Shown here: positions 35,601 through 47,180 of the stretch, piece after piece
How positions within the stretch are numbered: position 1 is the first letter of the stretch
Layout of the letters: each line of letters opens with the position of its first letter
From: Labyrinthula sp. Ha
Lineage: Eukaryota > Sar > Bigyra > Labyrinthulida > Labyrinthulaceae
Direction of reading: 5' to 3'
DNA: 64,000 bases
Assembly: GCA_015227615.1 (NCBI GenBank)
Contig: JAALGZ010000003.1
Span: 1,860,001-1,924,000 of the forward strand
Translations under genes and position numbers: made by a program
The notes under the pieces: model-generated
The model's input: only the letters and a program-made list of their open reading frames with translations
The model's database searches: none
What the model was told of the DNA's origin: nothing

Positions 35601-38600
35601 ATATTTTTATTCTTAAGTTTAAAGACCAAATTATCTAGAAAGAAATAAAAACCTTATTTTCTCCAAATTAACTTTATCGTGTTAGAAAATAGAAGATATC
35701 CAATATATGACTTCTATCTACATTCTTAGACCTAAAAAACTATTTCATTGTATAGAGTCAAATTATAAATACTACCAAAGCCCAAATAAAAATATTATCA
35801 GATATAAAAAAGGCATAGATTAAGTGATAGTAATTACCTATATGTACACTTCTTACCAATATAACGTGTCTTGTTGGCTGATATGTTCCCCTATTTTGAA
35901 CATTTTAGACACAACTCAGGGGAGGATTGGTATAATTTGCGATAATTATAATTACCCGGAATTTATAAAAAATTATGGTTTTATAGAGACCTCAACAATT
36001 GGTAAGAATAATTCGGGTTTGAATGTAAAAACTTTGAAGGGGAAGAATAAAGTGGGGAAATGTTTCATAGCTGCATTTAGTTTTGATTCTTGAAATGAAG
36101 TGTAAGAATGTAGCAACAGCCAAGAAAGAAGAAAAATATACGCATAGAATATGCGAAGTACAAGTTATTTTATTTACTCCTTCAGTTGAACTGTTATTCC
36201 TATTCTGTAGAGTTATCTTTGATTGCCTAGATATCATATACTTCTATTTGATTTAAAATTCGGAAAGTGTTTAAATCTTATCATTTTAGTACTAGATATT
36301 AGGGTACCTAGATATTCAAAACAAACGCCTAAGCGTGTTAGAAATGTTTCTTTGAGATTTAAGTAAACTCCTTTATTCACGATTATAAACTTAGTAACCA
36401 GCTACAGAAATTGTATTATATTCTAGTAAGTGTTGCGCATAGATGCTACAATGTATGAACCGCAATGCTCAACAATTTAAATTATACAGTTAGAGTGAAA
36501 TAAACTTTGGAGATTATTTTTTTGAATACGGAAGAAAGGGTAAGATAGAGTAGTCGATATTGATATATGGTCAAAACTACAGAATACCTAGTAGCAAGAT
36601 TCCTATATTCAGTCATCCGTCATGCTCGGAACTATACCATCAATTTCTAACCTTTTTTGGCAATGAATTATTAAAAGCTAAGATATTCTATCTTCGATTA
36701 ATGACCGGTTGACAATATATAATCCCCGTGCCAATAATTTAAAGCAATACACCGAAGCTTAAAAGTGATCTGGATTATGTACCCTTAAGCTTGTTAGGAG
36801 GTTTTATGCAATATAAAAATAATGTTTGGGGTACTTTTTTTGTAACTATACAGAGAAACATGTTTACTACCCAATATTTGACTTTGAATTAAATCAAATC
36901 TTTAAAATAATCTTTGGTAATAGGAATCAAATTAAAAATAAAATAAAGTTTTCAAGTGAAAAGCTGTACTCATTTCTTAAAAAAATAGTACGATCATGAA
37001 TCAAATGATAAGTCTAAGAAGATGGTGATATAAGGTCCTGATATCTTAAACCTAAAAAGGTTATTTTTCTAAAATAGATCACATAAGATATCTAAACTAA
37101 TATTAGAAGATATGTTGTACTCAGGGATAACAGGTTGTAGAAACAATACAATAAGACATTAATATTACCGTAACAGAATAATAAAAATTTTCGAGACACG
37201 TCGTGATAGCAACAAAGCTATAATAATTCAGAAAAAAACAGAAACTGCAATAATACACAAAGTGAACTCGGTTTTTAGCAAAGGTTATCCGTGCGGCTTA
37301 AACCACACTTACTATATTTTTTTAGCTTACGGGCAATAAATGAGACAGTTATTTGTACAAGTGTAATATATTTTCAAGAAAATATAAATATGTTGCTCAT
37401 TCCGGAACTTGGTGGTTTATGAAATAAAAATCATATACCCTTGATCTCGTATCAAAACAAACAAAGTATTAATCCAGCATTAAAAGCAAGGTTAAACACT
37501 TCCATGGATATCAACTTTTCAGCTTAAAATATAACCAGAGTTGAAGGAGAGAAAAAATATTCTTAGAGGATTATTTAAGTACCCACGATGATTCCTTTGT
37601 TACTAACCCCCTTAGCCGACTAAAAATTAAATATCTTCTTTTCACATATAAATAAAACTTCAGACAGGAGGGGATAAAGTCAGACTCAAAATAAGTACTA
37701 TATTATCTATCGGAGCTGTCCCGAGGGAAAATAACAATTTTTGCAACAAGCTATAAATACCCTGGGATTTTTTCTAAAAATTCTCTACATGAAATAAATT
37801 TTGGATCAAAATATCTTGCTATATTTGGTAAGAAAGTTTTGATTAGAGTACTTCCAAGAAACATGTTCACACCTTATTTTAAGATCTGTGCTGCGAATGC
37901 CAGAGTTAAAATATCTTCTCTAGTCTATCTAGGTTGGATATTAACCACATTCTCCAGAGCCATATTAATATGGAACTGTTCTAAAACAAACTACATGGGT
38001 AATTCTATGGCAAAAATTGCCATTACTTCCTCTAGTAACCTATTTCGTGAAAACTATATCTCATATCACTTGTTTCAGTAGAATCCTAAGACACCCATGT
38101 ATGTATGATGGCAACTATAGAGCCATTTTTCTCATCTATGAAGAACAAAATCAAGAATAAATTGAATTATTGGGCTACTTTTATTTTTCTCTGTAAAAGC
38201 GGTTTTGAAACCGGAAGTAATAATATAGTATGAATTAATTTGATTTTTTTCATGTTCTTTGATGCGAGCACAGAAATCATTTAAAAAGTTATTGGGAAAC
38301 CTAGTATGTTCACAACCAACAGAAAGCAGCTCAAGAAGAACAAGTGCAGAATAAATGGTTAATGAGTAAATAGTATATGAATAAACCGGGCTCATCTTAC
38401 TTAGGCATCTCACTAAGAGTGAACAATAAATGGGGTTTTAGATACAAATTTGGAAGCTTAGCATTGGCTTATTATATATTTGGAACTGGTAAAAATGTTT
38501 AAATACCTGGGGAAAGCGTTTTGCCATAAACTGTAGTTAGCGCCATGACAGACATATAGTCCTCTGGGGAATTCCTTTCTCATTTATTCAGAGTTTTCAG

Positions 38601-38639
38601 AAATAAAATGTATTTCCATCCTAGTTACCACCACTACAA
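32661..38639. other. Long intergenic region, weak ORFs only
   Basis: About 6 kb of AT-rich DNA. A frame near 35.41-35.56 kb reads partly protein-like (ALLDVSLVWGSKSHAAYC), and 37839-38081 holds an 80-codon ORF with YFKICAANARVKISSLVYLG. Both are too short to assign. I see no RNA gene or repeat family. Confidence 0.4.
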
Positions 38640-38930
38640 ATAATTCATCCGCTCCGGAAACCATCACAGATAGTGTGGGTATCTAATAGCATCAGAATAG
38701 CTAGATACAGCATGCCTTAGAACATCCTTAATACTAACATTTATTAATTAAAATGGACTGCTAGGTCAAATGGGTAACACATAAATCCCTAAGAGCACTT
38801 GAACCCTTCTGTTGACCTTCAATACTGCCCAGATGCCAAAAATAAGATTCCTTTAACTCTTGAGATAAGCGGTATAAGAGCACTGTATACGCCAAAATGG
38901 CATGATTAAGGTTGTGGAATAGCGTTACAG
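38640..38930 (-). pseudogene. Short decayed coding remnant
   Basis: Two minus-strand stretches in different frames look like protein: CHFGVYSALIPLISRVKGIL with FLASGQY (about 38.82-38.91 kb), and SIKDVLRHAVSSYSDAIRYP (about 38.67-38.74 kb). They are separated by non-coding sequence and stops. The family is unknown. Confidence 0.3.
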
Positions 38931-39689
38931 GTCAAGAATCATAAATCAAAAAGATTTTTTAGCGCATGCACCAGAATCCTCAAACTAAACAGTAACAGCC
39001 CTGATCTTCCAAACGAATAGCAGAGTAAAGAAACAGCAGCTTAACATCAACTTTTTTTCATGCAAGTACTCATGTGACTATGTTATCCTACCTTGCTTGA
39101 GTTCGATATTTTTGATGTGTGCTTTAAGTTATTATTTTTTCAAATCGAAGGTAAAAAGGAAATCCAAAATTAAATATCCTTCATGAAGTAACGAATATCG
39201 AAGTATTTTAGATAGACAGAGAGATGGAACATGAGATGTCGTAGCGCAGCGTGGCAGCATATTAAGATACTAAGGCCATCTAACTAACACACTGGTACAT
39301 CTTCCTAAATAGATCCTTACGGTTAGGTATTGGTACTTATTTTGCAATTAATCTATATTTGACGTTCATTACACACTTTTCAGCTCAGAAAATGGTCAAA
39401 TCAGTTCTGTTGCATATAGCTTACCACAAAATGTAGCTTGACATATTTATTGCAATAGTACTAAGTACTATTTTTCTGGTACTCAAGCCGTCTCTTTTTT
39501 TGTTAATCTTTTTTTCGGTCTTAATGATGTTAAGATTTGATCTATGCAAATACTGTTAACAAAATTTATGTTATATAAGTGGGATAGATTATAGAGTTCT
39601 ACATCTATTTTAGTTCAATCAAGATACTGTACACAGCTAGACAAAGCAGGTTCGTTGTCTTGAATACAGTAATCTTTCTCGAATTGCAC

Positions 39690-39955
39690 TAGTAAAATTC
39701 TCTTTCATTCTGAATCTCGATATACGGATAGCGTAAAAGTCTTGTTGAAAAGTTGAGTGCGCAAAGCTATGGAAGTTCTATTCCCAAGTTGATGAATCAA
39801 CCATGGGCTCATCATTGTGTTGCCCGTATTTCCTACTGGAGAAGCGAACCGACTAGAAACATAACGTTTTCAGACATTTGAAGATGGTCAGTCTCCGTGT
39901 AGTTTCTGATTGTCATTTAGGGAACTTGAATCTGCTTGAGAATAGTTTAACTTAG
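39690..39955 (+). pseudogene. Short decayed coding remnant
   Basis: A + frame of 49 codons contains SYGSSIPKLMNQPWAHHCVA and RISYWRSEPTRNITFSD, rich in Trp, His and Cys as real proteins are. It is followed in another frame by LKMVSLRVVSDCHLGNLN. No start codon context and no family are recognised. Confidence 0.33.
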
Positions 39956-41144
39956 ACCTCAAAATTTTATTATTTTCTAAATAATTTAGTACTTTAATGA
40001 TAAAAAAAAATGGATTTATGATTAATGTCATTTCTTTAAAGAATCGAGCTAGATGGAATCAATACTTAAGAGCAAGCAGTTGGACCTAAAACAACCTAAG
40101 CAAATGATTATATGTTTATTTATTTTGAAATGTCTTACTTTTCTTGCATGACATAGAATCATTATTTTTGATTCGGTATCTTCTAACTAACATTAATATC
40201 TAGAAATCTATGTTTAATTTTAGCTGCATTTCTTTTCCTAACTGGGAAAAATAGAGCTGAGGAAATTTTAAACTTTTTTAAGGTGGAACACTAATATAAG
40301 AACCCAGTAATCCAGTTCCTTGAGATTTTTTTCAACGAATAGTTATTATTCTTACTCTAAATAGTTTCCATATCTGTGCCCAAGCTTTACTCTACATAAG
40401 CTGCTTTGGTATCATTCTTCTTTTTCCTAGTTTGTATCATTTTAACTTTGAAGTATCCTAAATAAATCAAATTAACCTAGTTGAACATTTCTTGTTCGAT
40501 ATGCAACTCTATTAATGACGACTATTGCTTAGCAAACCCATTTTGTAGGTACTTTCGAAATATTGACCAAGGGAGTTATCTTGAGTAAAAAGTAATTGTT
40601 ATCTATTTCTTAAAATATTTTATGTATTTTATTATATGTAATATTAATTGTAAATAGTAATATGTTTTAACTCAATACATAATTGTTTTCAGAATAGTAA
40701 AGCAGTCAATAATTCCAAAAACATCTTTATTCTTCTGAAACTCCGCAAATTCATACTCGGAGTTGAACCGGAATATATATATAAACAAGTTCCGGGCATC
40801 AAATGAGATTTTGGGCAATTTCATGCTAATTGCCCAAAATCAATTAAAGAATGAATATATTCTTGTCCGTTACAGTTTCTTAATCCCAGCAAGAAGAAGA
40901 TATGGAAAACAAACTAATCATAAAGGTTTAAGTTCTTTCCCGGAAATTCTGAAAATTGTCAAGAAGATCCCTATTTCCGGTGGGTTAAGGGTCTAAACAT
41001 ATATTTCCCAACTTAAGATAGAAAATGTCACAGCAATACGTTTTTCCTCTTTCCACTACCTTGAAGAGAAAGTTTCTTTGTTCTTCTGCAACTCTGTTTT
41101 CGTAATCAAAATATATAAAAAACAAGCAAAAACGGAGGGCTAGA
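39956..41144. other. Spacer upstream of seven-helix gene B
   Basis: AT-rich for the first 750 bases. From 40763 to 40996 a 77-codon frame without ATG reads fairly protein-like (SFLIPARRRYGKQTNHKGLS) and contains the hairpin described separately. The last 150 bases lead into the ATG at 41145. Confidence 0.4.
40807..40841. repeat. Perfect 14-bp inverted repeat containing TTTTGGGCAAT
   Basis: GATTTTGGGCAATT, a 7-base loop TCATGCT, then the exact complement AATTGCCCAAAATC. The same TTTTGGGCAAT core recurs at 43538, 47130 and 56881, two of these just before start codons. It lies 300 bases upstream of seven-helix gene B. Confidence 0.6.
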
Positions 41145-42206
41145 ATGAAAGCAGAAATAAGAAATCTTACAAAATGTGAACCACCTTTTGTAAGTAGCGA
41201 TGAAGACAATCACTGCGATATAACAATATACGAAGAATACTCGCAATTTACAGACCTATTAAAAACTGGTGCTGTATCTGGATGTCTCATTTATTTGGTT
41301 ATTCTTATTGGAGTTATTTTTTCTTTTGTGTATACAAATCGAAAAGTTATTCTTGGTACAGATAAACAGAAAAAAAGTTTCTTCAAGCTTAATTTAAAGT
41401 GCTTATTCTTGCATTTTATTGGTTTATTTGCTTTATTGGTATATTCTTATAATGGATTTATGCTAAAACTAGATCCTTTTTCAAGAAGAGGAAAAATAAA
41501 TAATTTTTTCACCACTTTATGCTTTCAAGCATTATGTGTGGGTTCTTTTTATTTGTTACGAATATTTAAAGATCTAATTGGTTTCATTGAATTAAGTAAG
41601 AAAAGAAACAAACTATACACAGATATTTTCAAATTTCTGGTTATTTTTAATATTATATATTTGGGTGGAGTTGTTGCTATATTAATTATGGAACGTTTTC
41701 CTCTTAATATTCTCTTAACTATTTTTGGGATTGCTTTTCTTTTCAACTTTATTTCAACTTTTTCTATTCTTGTTTTAGTTGTTAATTCCGTAATAAAAAA
41801 TTTAGCTAATATAGTTTCAAAATATAAGAAAACTGCCTATAAAGAAAGTTCAAATCAAATTAAGTACGAAGCTTTAGCAAAGAAATTGAGGATTTACAAA
41901 CGAGGTGGTTTTTTCCAATGTTTTGTTATTTTTCCAGCAATGACAGTGACACTTAATCCAACCATGAATACTACTCCTGAAGCACTATTACTCCAAGCTG
42001 TTTTAATGTCTACAATTCCTCTTGTTCATATTCCTTTATTATTCTTATATGCCAAGTATATTTACTCTAAGTCAGATGCCTGTTTTTCAAGTAGTTCAAG
42101 AGCTTCACAAAGTAATGAACACGTATTGAATATTTTGAGCACCATTGCTGAAAGTATTCAACTTGACATTACAGATCATACTAGTAACGCTAGAAACTCT
42201 GTGTAA
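41145..42206 (+). CDS. Seven-helix (GPCR-like) membrane protein B, 353 aa
   Basis: This is the paralogue of the gene at 30430: the same 353-residue length, no alignment gaps, and 208 identical positions (about 59%) by hand count. The N-terminal glycosylation site (N7-L-T), Cys11 and Cys24, the motif NGFMLKLDP after helix 2, KKLRIYK before helix 6, TLNP..NTTPE between helices 6 and 7, and LYAKYIYS after helix 7 are all shared. The least conserved parts are the helix 5-6 loop and the C-terminal tail, where partners would bind. No intron is evident. It converges with serine dehydratase, whose stop lies 277 bases downstream. A receptor role is inferred from topology only. Confidence 0.8.
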   Translation: MKAEIRNLTKCEPPFVSSDEDNHCDITIYEEYSQFTDLLKTGAVSGCLIYLVILIGVIFSFVYTNRKVILGTDKQKKSFFKLNLKCLFLHFIGLFALLVYSYNGFMLKLDPFSRRGKINNFFTTLCFQALCVGSFYLLRIFKDLIGFIELSKKRNKLYTDIFKFLVIFNIIYLGGVVAILIMERFPLNILLTIFGIAFLFNFISTFSILVLVVNSVIKNLANIVSKYKKTAYKESSNQIKYEALAKKLRIYKRGGFFQCFVIFPAMTVTLNPTMNTTPEALLLQAVLMSTIPLVHIPLLFLYAKYIYSKSDACFSSSSRASQSNEHVLNILSTIAESIQLDITDHTSNARNSV

Positions 42207-42483
42207 AGAATTATTTATCTTAGAGGTAAAAAAATCTTTATATTCTGGACTATAGTTATTGTTCTAGCATTTGTTCTTACAAAGTATTGTTAAAAGTAAA
42301 TTTCTGTATACTATTTGGTTTGTTTATTTGAGAAAATACGATATTTTCCACAATCTTTTTTTCACTTGCATTTACTGTTATTATTTTCTACCATAGAAAA
42401 TATTAAACTCTATCTATTCAAAACCTTATATATTTTAAACATTCTAATAATGAAAAGCACAAAATATAGTCCAATACTATTAT

Positions 42484-43506
42484 CTAAAGCTTATTTTTAA
42501 TTTTATTTTCAAAATTAACAAGCATATCATAAGTCATACTACTACCTCCACAAACAACCAAAACAATATTTTGTTCCTTTTGAAGTTTTTCTTTTCTGTA
42601 TAATTTTTCTACAGACGCAACCATAGCTCCACAAGCTGGTTCAACTAAGATTTTATGTTCATCTAATAATATTCTTATCCCAAATAAACTATCCATATCA
42701 GAAACCAGAAATGAATTCACTCTATTATACTCTTTTGAATATTGTAATAATTTTCTAGTAACTTTTTTTGCTCCTAAACTATGGGCAATACTTTTAATTT
42801 CCGCTAAAGATTCGTGATCTTCATTTTCTCTATACTTTTCTCCTTTATCACCCCAAGCTAAGTTAAAACTTGCAGTACCAGCAGTTTCACAGCAATATAT
42901 TATTGGCTTTTCTAATTCTTTTTTGTAATATTTTAAACATCCTTTTACTACTCCAGTAGCTAATCCGCCTCCTCCAACACTTACAAAAATAGAATCAGGG
43001 GAATTTACACCTTGTTCTTTTAACTGCTGATACACTTCTTGCAGTAATGTACTATTGCCATTAAATATTTCTTCATGATCAAAAGGTGGGGCATAAAAAC
43101 ATTTCAGATTATTCGTTTTAATACCATTTATTCTTTCAATGTATTTTCTTGCTGCTTGATCTGCTTCATCCCAACTGTTTCCAACTTTTTCTACGTGGAC
43201 ATCAGGATTAAAAGTGAGTATTCTTCTTAGCATATATTCAGAAGTTGTACTTGGTAGAAAAAGACTCAAACTAAGTCCAAGTTTTCTGCATGCATTTGCA
43301 GCAGCTAATCCAGCATTACCACCAGAAGAACAAACTACTTGAACCGCAGCATTTTCAGTGACAGATTTCTTTATATGAGTGCAAAGAGATTTCATAGCTC
43401 TATCCTTAAAAGATCCTGTTTCTTGAGTATTTTCAAGCTTTAGGAAGACATTTTTTACCTGCCATCTTTTAGCAAGTACTGGTGAACACAATAATGTTGT
43501 TTTCAT
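42484..43506 (-). CDS. SDS: L-serine/L-threonine dehydratase, PLP-dependent
   Basis: The 340-aa product deaminates serine (to pyruvate) and probably threonine (to 2-oxobutyrate) in the cytosol, using pyridoxal phosphate. The PLP lysine is K34 in GSFKDRA; SSGGNAG (60-66) is the phosphate-side Asn loop; SVGGGG (176-181) is the glycine-rich phosphate cradle; VEPACGA (288-294) and VVCGGSS (317-323) match the C-terminal active-site segments of mammalian SDS. Length fits the ~330-aa animal/fungal enzyme, and there is no regulatory ACT domain. The ATG at 43506 starts 28 residues before GSFK-adjacent conserved sequence, slightly shorter than mammalian SDS. Upstream lie a TTTTGGGCAAT element (32-42 bases away) and a palindrome AACGGTA-GT-TACCGTT. 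Confidence 0.93.
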   Translation of the reverse strand: MKTTLLCSPVLAKRWQVKNVFLKLENTQETGSFKDRAMKSLCTHIKKSVTENAAVQVVCSSGGNAGLAAANACRKLGLSLSLFLPSTTSEYMLRRILTFNPDVHVEKVGNSWDEADQAARKYIERINGIKTNNLKCFYAPPFDHEEIFNGNSTLLQEVYQQLKEQGVNSPDSIFVSVGGGGLATGVVKGCLKYYKKELEKPIIYCCETAGTASFNLAWGDKGEKYRENEDHESLAEIKSIAHSLGAKKVTRKLLQYSKEYNRVNSFLVSDMDSLFGIRILLDEHKILVEPACGAMVASVEKLYRKEKLQKEQNIVLVVCGGSSMTYDMLVNFENKIKNKL

Positions 43507-44105
43507 TTTATTTCTTTGAAATTTCTAAAATAAGATATTTTGGGCAATTGTGGAAAGTCTGTTACTTTCTCGAAACGGTAGTTACCGTTAAATTATATGT
43601 TTTAACAAGGCGTGTTTAATGAGAGAGTCCTAACGAGAGGTTCTTGTTAAGACTTTCTAGTTATCTCGCAATACAGATATTTTGATAAAATCCTTCTTAA
43701 GAAGCTATTCTTATCTCGATGAACAGGCTAGCTTTAGCACAAGCATAGTGTTAATAAAGGCAAATGAACAATTAATTGGTCTTTCTTCCTGATTCTACTA
43801 TTATTCGGTTCTATTCAGTTGAGATCACATATAATGGTTTCCTTTAGAAATTATTTGTTGATTTTGAATCTAAAGTTTCTGAGGTTTGTTTTCACCTCTC
43901 TCTAGGTATACTGGTTTGTTTCTAATTTTAATTTGGCCTACAGACGCACATAATTAGAATAAAAATGGAGAAGAAAAAACTTGGTATATTTGAAATAACC
44001 AAGAAAAATTTTCTGTTCTTGGTAAAATGGTTCAACTTTCTCTTTTGATAAAGGGGGAATATTTAAATGAGAAATGCGCTCTTTTGAAAACTTATTCTTT
44101 ATAGT
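43507..44105. promoter_or_regulatory. Promoter-side region of serine dehydratase
   Basis: On its minus-strand upstream side are TTTTGGGCAAT (43538-43548) and the perfect 7-bp inverted repeat AACGGTA/TACCGTT at 43574-43589, 68-83 bases from the ATG. Both motif types recur near other genes here. Beyond them I see nothing definite. Confidence 0.4.
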
Positions 44106-44848
44106 TCTTGATGGCTTAAGGTAACTAAGCTTAATTCTATCCCTCCAATAATATTGTATAATTACTTTCAGTTTGATGAAGTTGGATGGATTCTTAGAAC
44201 TTTGAGCAGCAGCATAGATCTTCCAATCTTTTTAAACTACACAACCGAAGTAAATTCTCTAAAACAGCAAATGAAAAAATTGCTAATATTCACCCATAAT
44301 TTATTCCTTCTGTCTACTTGACAAACTCATCCAAATCAGCCAAGCTCGATACCCCATCTAAATGCATCAGAATGTTCATGGGTTTTATGTCAGTGTTAAA
44401 ATATCCCTTTGCATGAATAAAAGCCAGTGCTTTTTATATTGAATAAATAATATGTCTTACTAGCTCTAAATTGAACGTCAAACTGTAACGAGCCACAGGG
44501 ATTAATCCGTTGTCAAAACCTGTAAATTAACGTAGAGAAACCGGAAAAAACTCCATATACTACTAAGTGTAATAAAAAAAAGTGAAATGACCTCTAAGCC
44601 CGACTATAAATCAGCAGTACTAAAATTTTGAAGCATCCTTATCATCAAGTTTTTTTGTTTTGTCTTTGTTTTTCTCTCCAGTTATTTAGTCTTTTGAAAT
44701 CTAATGCATTCAGATTCTCAATGCTTTTACTGCGAGAAGCTGTTTCATTTCTTGAAATGTCTAGAATGCCAAAATATCTTTCTACTAACTCCTTTTCAAA
44801 ACACTTTGAAAAGTGTGTGAAATCAAACTCCGAGAGGCTTTCTATCAT
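44106..44848 (-). pseudogene. Decayed protein kinase gene
   Basis: Minus-strand codons from about 44521 to 44314 read GFDNGLIPVARYSL, LELVRHIIYSI, an in-frame TAA (44434-44436), then KALAFIHAKGYFNTDIKPMN and SLADLDEFVK before TAG. This is the kinase pattern of helix E, catalytic loop (HRDIKP.NIL) and DFG region, but HRD has become NTD and DFG has become DLD. A 68-codon frame upstream (44848-44645; FDFTHFSKCFEKELVERYFG) may be its N-terminal part, and about 95 open codons downstream (to about 44106) may be its C-terminal part. A recognisable glycine loop and the catalytic Lys are missing. It is a dead kinase or pseudokinase relic of the host. Confidence 0.55.
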
Positions 44849-45894
44849 ATTCCCTTTGAGAACTACGGTTCATTTACAGGTGTTTTCTACTTTTATATGA
44901 CATCATTTTGCTTAAAAAAATAGATATATGTCTGAATATTTTATTTTGTTGCAGTTGCCGCCAATAAGGATGAATGATTAATTGAACCATATTACATTTG
45001 TTAAGTTATAGTTGAGATATGATGTTTCAGCTTTGGAAATATTTTCTTTGGTTGGAGTTGTGTTACTCTTTCTTGAGATAAGAAGTTCTCTGTTGTTACC
45101 TATTTGACACCCTGTGATATAATATGGGAACCAAAGAGTGGATTTATTCGACTGATATACGCTATTTGTGCGGAAACTAAGCGTTCAAAATATTGGTATG
45201 AGGCAGTAAGTAGATTGAGGAGATAATTTTGGGCCATTGTTTTCGCTGTAGCAGCTGAATTTGGCCATGCAGGCTGCAGTTGCTGGTTATCTTCGGAAGG
45301 GTTATCGACATAACGAAAGGGAATACAATATAACCGTTAGTTTTTGTGTTTGGTTTTGATATAACCGTTAAGCTCTAAGAAAAAGAGTTTTTGTTAAAAG
45401 AAAGGAATTTAAAGTTTAGCCTGGTGACAGTTTTCTTAGGGCTGTATTGACCTTTGGCTATGTGCAGTCAATCATTTATTCACTGTTCCGACACGTTAAA
45501 CGCAATGTTGGATAATCCTTTTCTTTAGATTTTCTTAATAGATTTGTTTCAAAAAACTTGCAGTATCAAAATTAGGCTATCGGTATCCCATGTATTATTC
45601 AAATGAAAAATGGTAGGGCTATGTAATTTTTCAAAAATATTACTCTGTTGGGTTAATGTTAGAAAAATTTTCGTGTAGCCTGATTTGTTACCCTATTGTT
45701 CCTTGGACTTACGGTACAAATTATGTGTTTCAACAATCAATCAGAATTCACTGAGTTACTAAAAAATACGTAACTTTATAATCCAATTGTGCAGTATATA
45801 AAAATGGTTGCTTTCTAGGGATAATCTTATTTAGCACATCTTTTGATCTTTGGGTGTTCATTTGTTCACTCCGCAAGATTTCGCAAAAGTGTGA
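44849..45894. other. Intergenic with two AACCGTTA motifs
   Basis: TAACCGTTA at 45331-45339 and again near 45362-45370, about 600 bases before the SPT pseudogene copy. Otherwise no feature recognised. Confidence 0.4.
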
Positions 45895-45942
45895 AAGAGA
45901 AGAATAAAAAGAATACAATTTTGAAAAAAAACTTAAAGAAGA

Positions 45943-46848
45943 ATGCCTTCAGAACTCTTAACTTCTGACAACTTAGATAGCGAATTCAGCGGTGAAAATA
46001 AAGATATTGTCACTAGATCTGATCAAGAACATTCTGTAGAGAATGTTGCAACGTTGATCTAGATAATACAAATAAATAAAAACTGTAGATTAGGTTGTAG
46101 TCAGGAATCCGTTGATGATCCTTCTATTTGTGGAAATGATGGAGATAGTATATGTGTCCGAAGAGGAAACGCATACTTTCTTGGTCAAAATGGGTTCAAT
46201 GCACAAAGAGACAGTATTACTTGTTGTCTAACTTTACTTGATAACGGTGTCTTCACAAGAGCAGATACAGTAGTGTTTAGTAACGATGAGTGCACAGACC
46301 TCCAATTTGATACACCTACTGCATTTCCAACTGAGCTTCCGACCTCCACGCCTTCTTTTTCGCCTACGTTACAGCCCTCTGTAACCCCATCACACTCTCC
46401 TACCTTTAGTCCAAGTACCTCTCCAACCAAATCTCCAACAGATTCTCCTTCTGTTTCACCAACAGTATCTCCAACCATTTTTCCGACAGAGTCTCCTTCC
46501 GCTTCACCAACTAAATCTCCATTTCAATCCCCAACAGTTTCTCCTTCTTTATTTCCGACAACTTCTCCATCAAGTAGTCCTACATTGGCCCCTACCAGTA
46601 ATTCTTCATCGACTGATGTAGTTTTGATTTCAAGTTCTGCGATAGTTGGGTTTGTGTTAATTGCCTTGATGTTTCTAGTATGGCGAAAGAAAAAGGCAAA
46701 ATTATTAGAGCGGGAGAAAGAAAGCAAGAGAAAAGAGAAGGAAGCTTTAAGAGAATTGAAACCAAGAAATCAAAGGAAAACTCTCAATACTCTCTCAAAG
46801 TATACCGGAACTAAGAGAAGTATATCTATTAGTGCTATTAGTGTTTAA
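45943..46848 (+). pseudogene. SPT-stalk membrane protein, copy 1, broken at its N terminus
   Basis: The frame opens at ATG 45943 (MPSELLTSDNLDSEF) but hits TAG at 46060-46062 after 39 codons, having lost the Cys-rich start (HCCRECC in the intact copy). After the stop the same frame is open to TAA at 46846-46848 and is nearly identical to the copy at 55671: Cys-rich segment, Ser/Pro/Thr stalk, one membrane helix (VVLISSSAIVGFVLIALMFL) and basic tail. The two copies differ by small deletions totalling three bases, so the frame is kept while the start is ruined. No ATG soon after the stop offers a natural restart. It is probably a pseudogene kept alike by recent gene conversion. Confidence 0.75.
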
Positions 46849-47180
46849 ATGTGATGTGTTTTATATATTAGAGCCTCGGGTCATAAGAATTTTCTCTCCT
46901 GTTGTTTTGTTTCTTTACGTAAAATTCAGTTTCTACGTTTCTTCCGAATCAAAAACTCTTAATCAAAAACCTTCTTTCAAGGATATGTGTTAATAATAAT
47001 TTCCTTCAAAAACTTATTTTACACATGTCATTTATTCTCGTATAGAATAAAGATACATTATTGTGACTATTAATTACATTATAATCAGTCGTTTTTTTCG
47101 TTTATGTTTAATTATGTTCCCTAGAAAGTTTTTGGGCAATTAAAATCTTGAGCAGTCATTGGGAATATATCACAATAAAC

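Noticed and set aside
35413-35616. 67-aa ORF and an alternative protein-like frame
   Set aside because: Both frames are short, they compete over the same bases, and neither shows a family motif.
39231-39302. tRNA-like stretch with an A-box (TAGCGCAGCGTGG)
   Set aside because: The D stem and anticodon stem do not pair, no B-box follows and the acceptor pairs for only five bases. At best a tRNA-derived relic.
46185-46727. Minus-strand ORFs rich in Val-Gly-Glu opposite the SPT repeats (also at 53554-53865 and 55916-56458)
   Set aside because: They are complements of the TCT-CCA-ACA type repeat codons and stay open only because of that repeat. The + strand frame has the membrane helix and paralogues.
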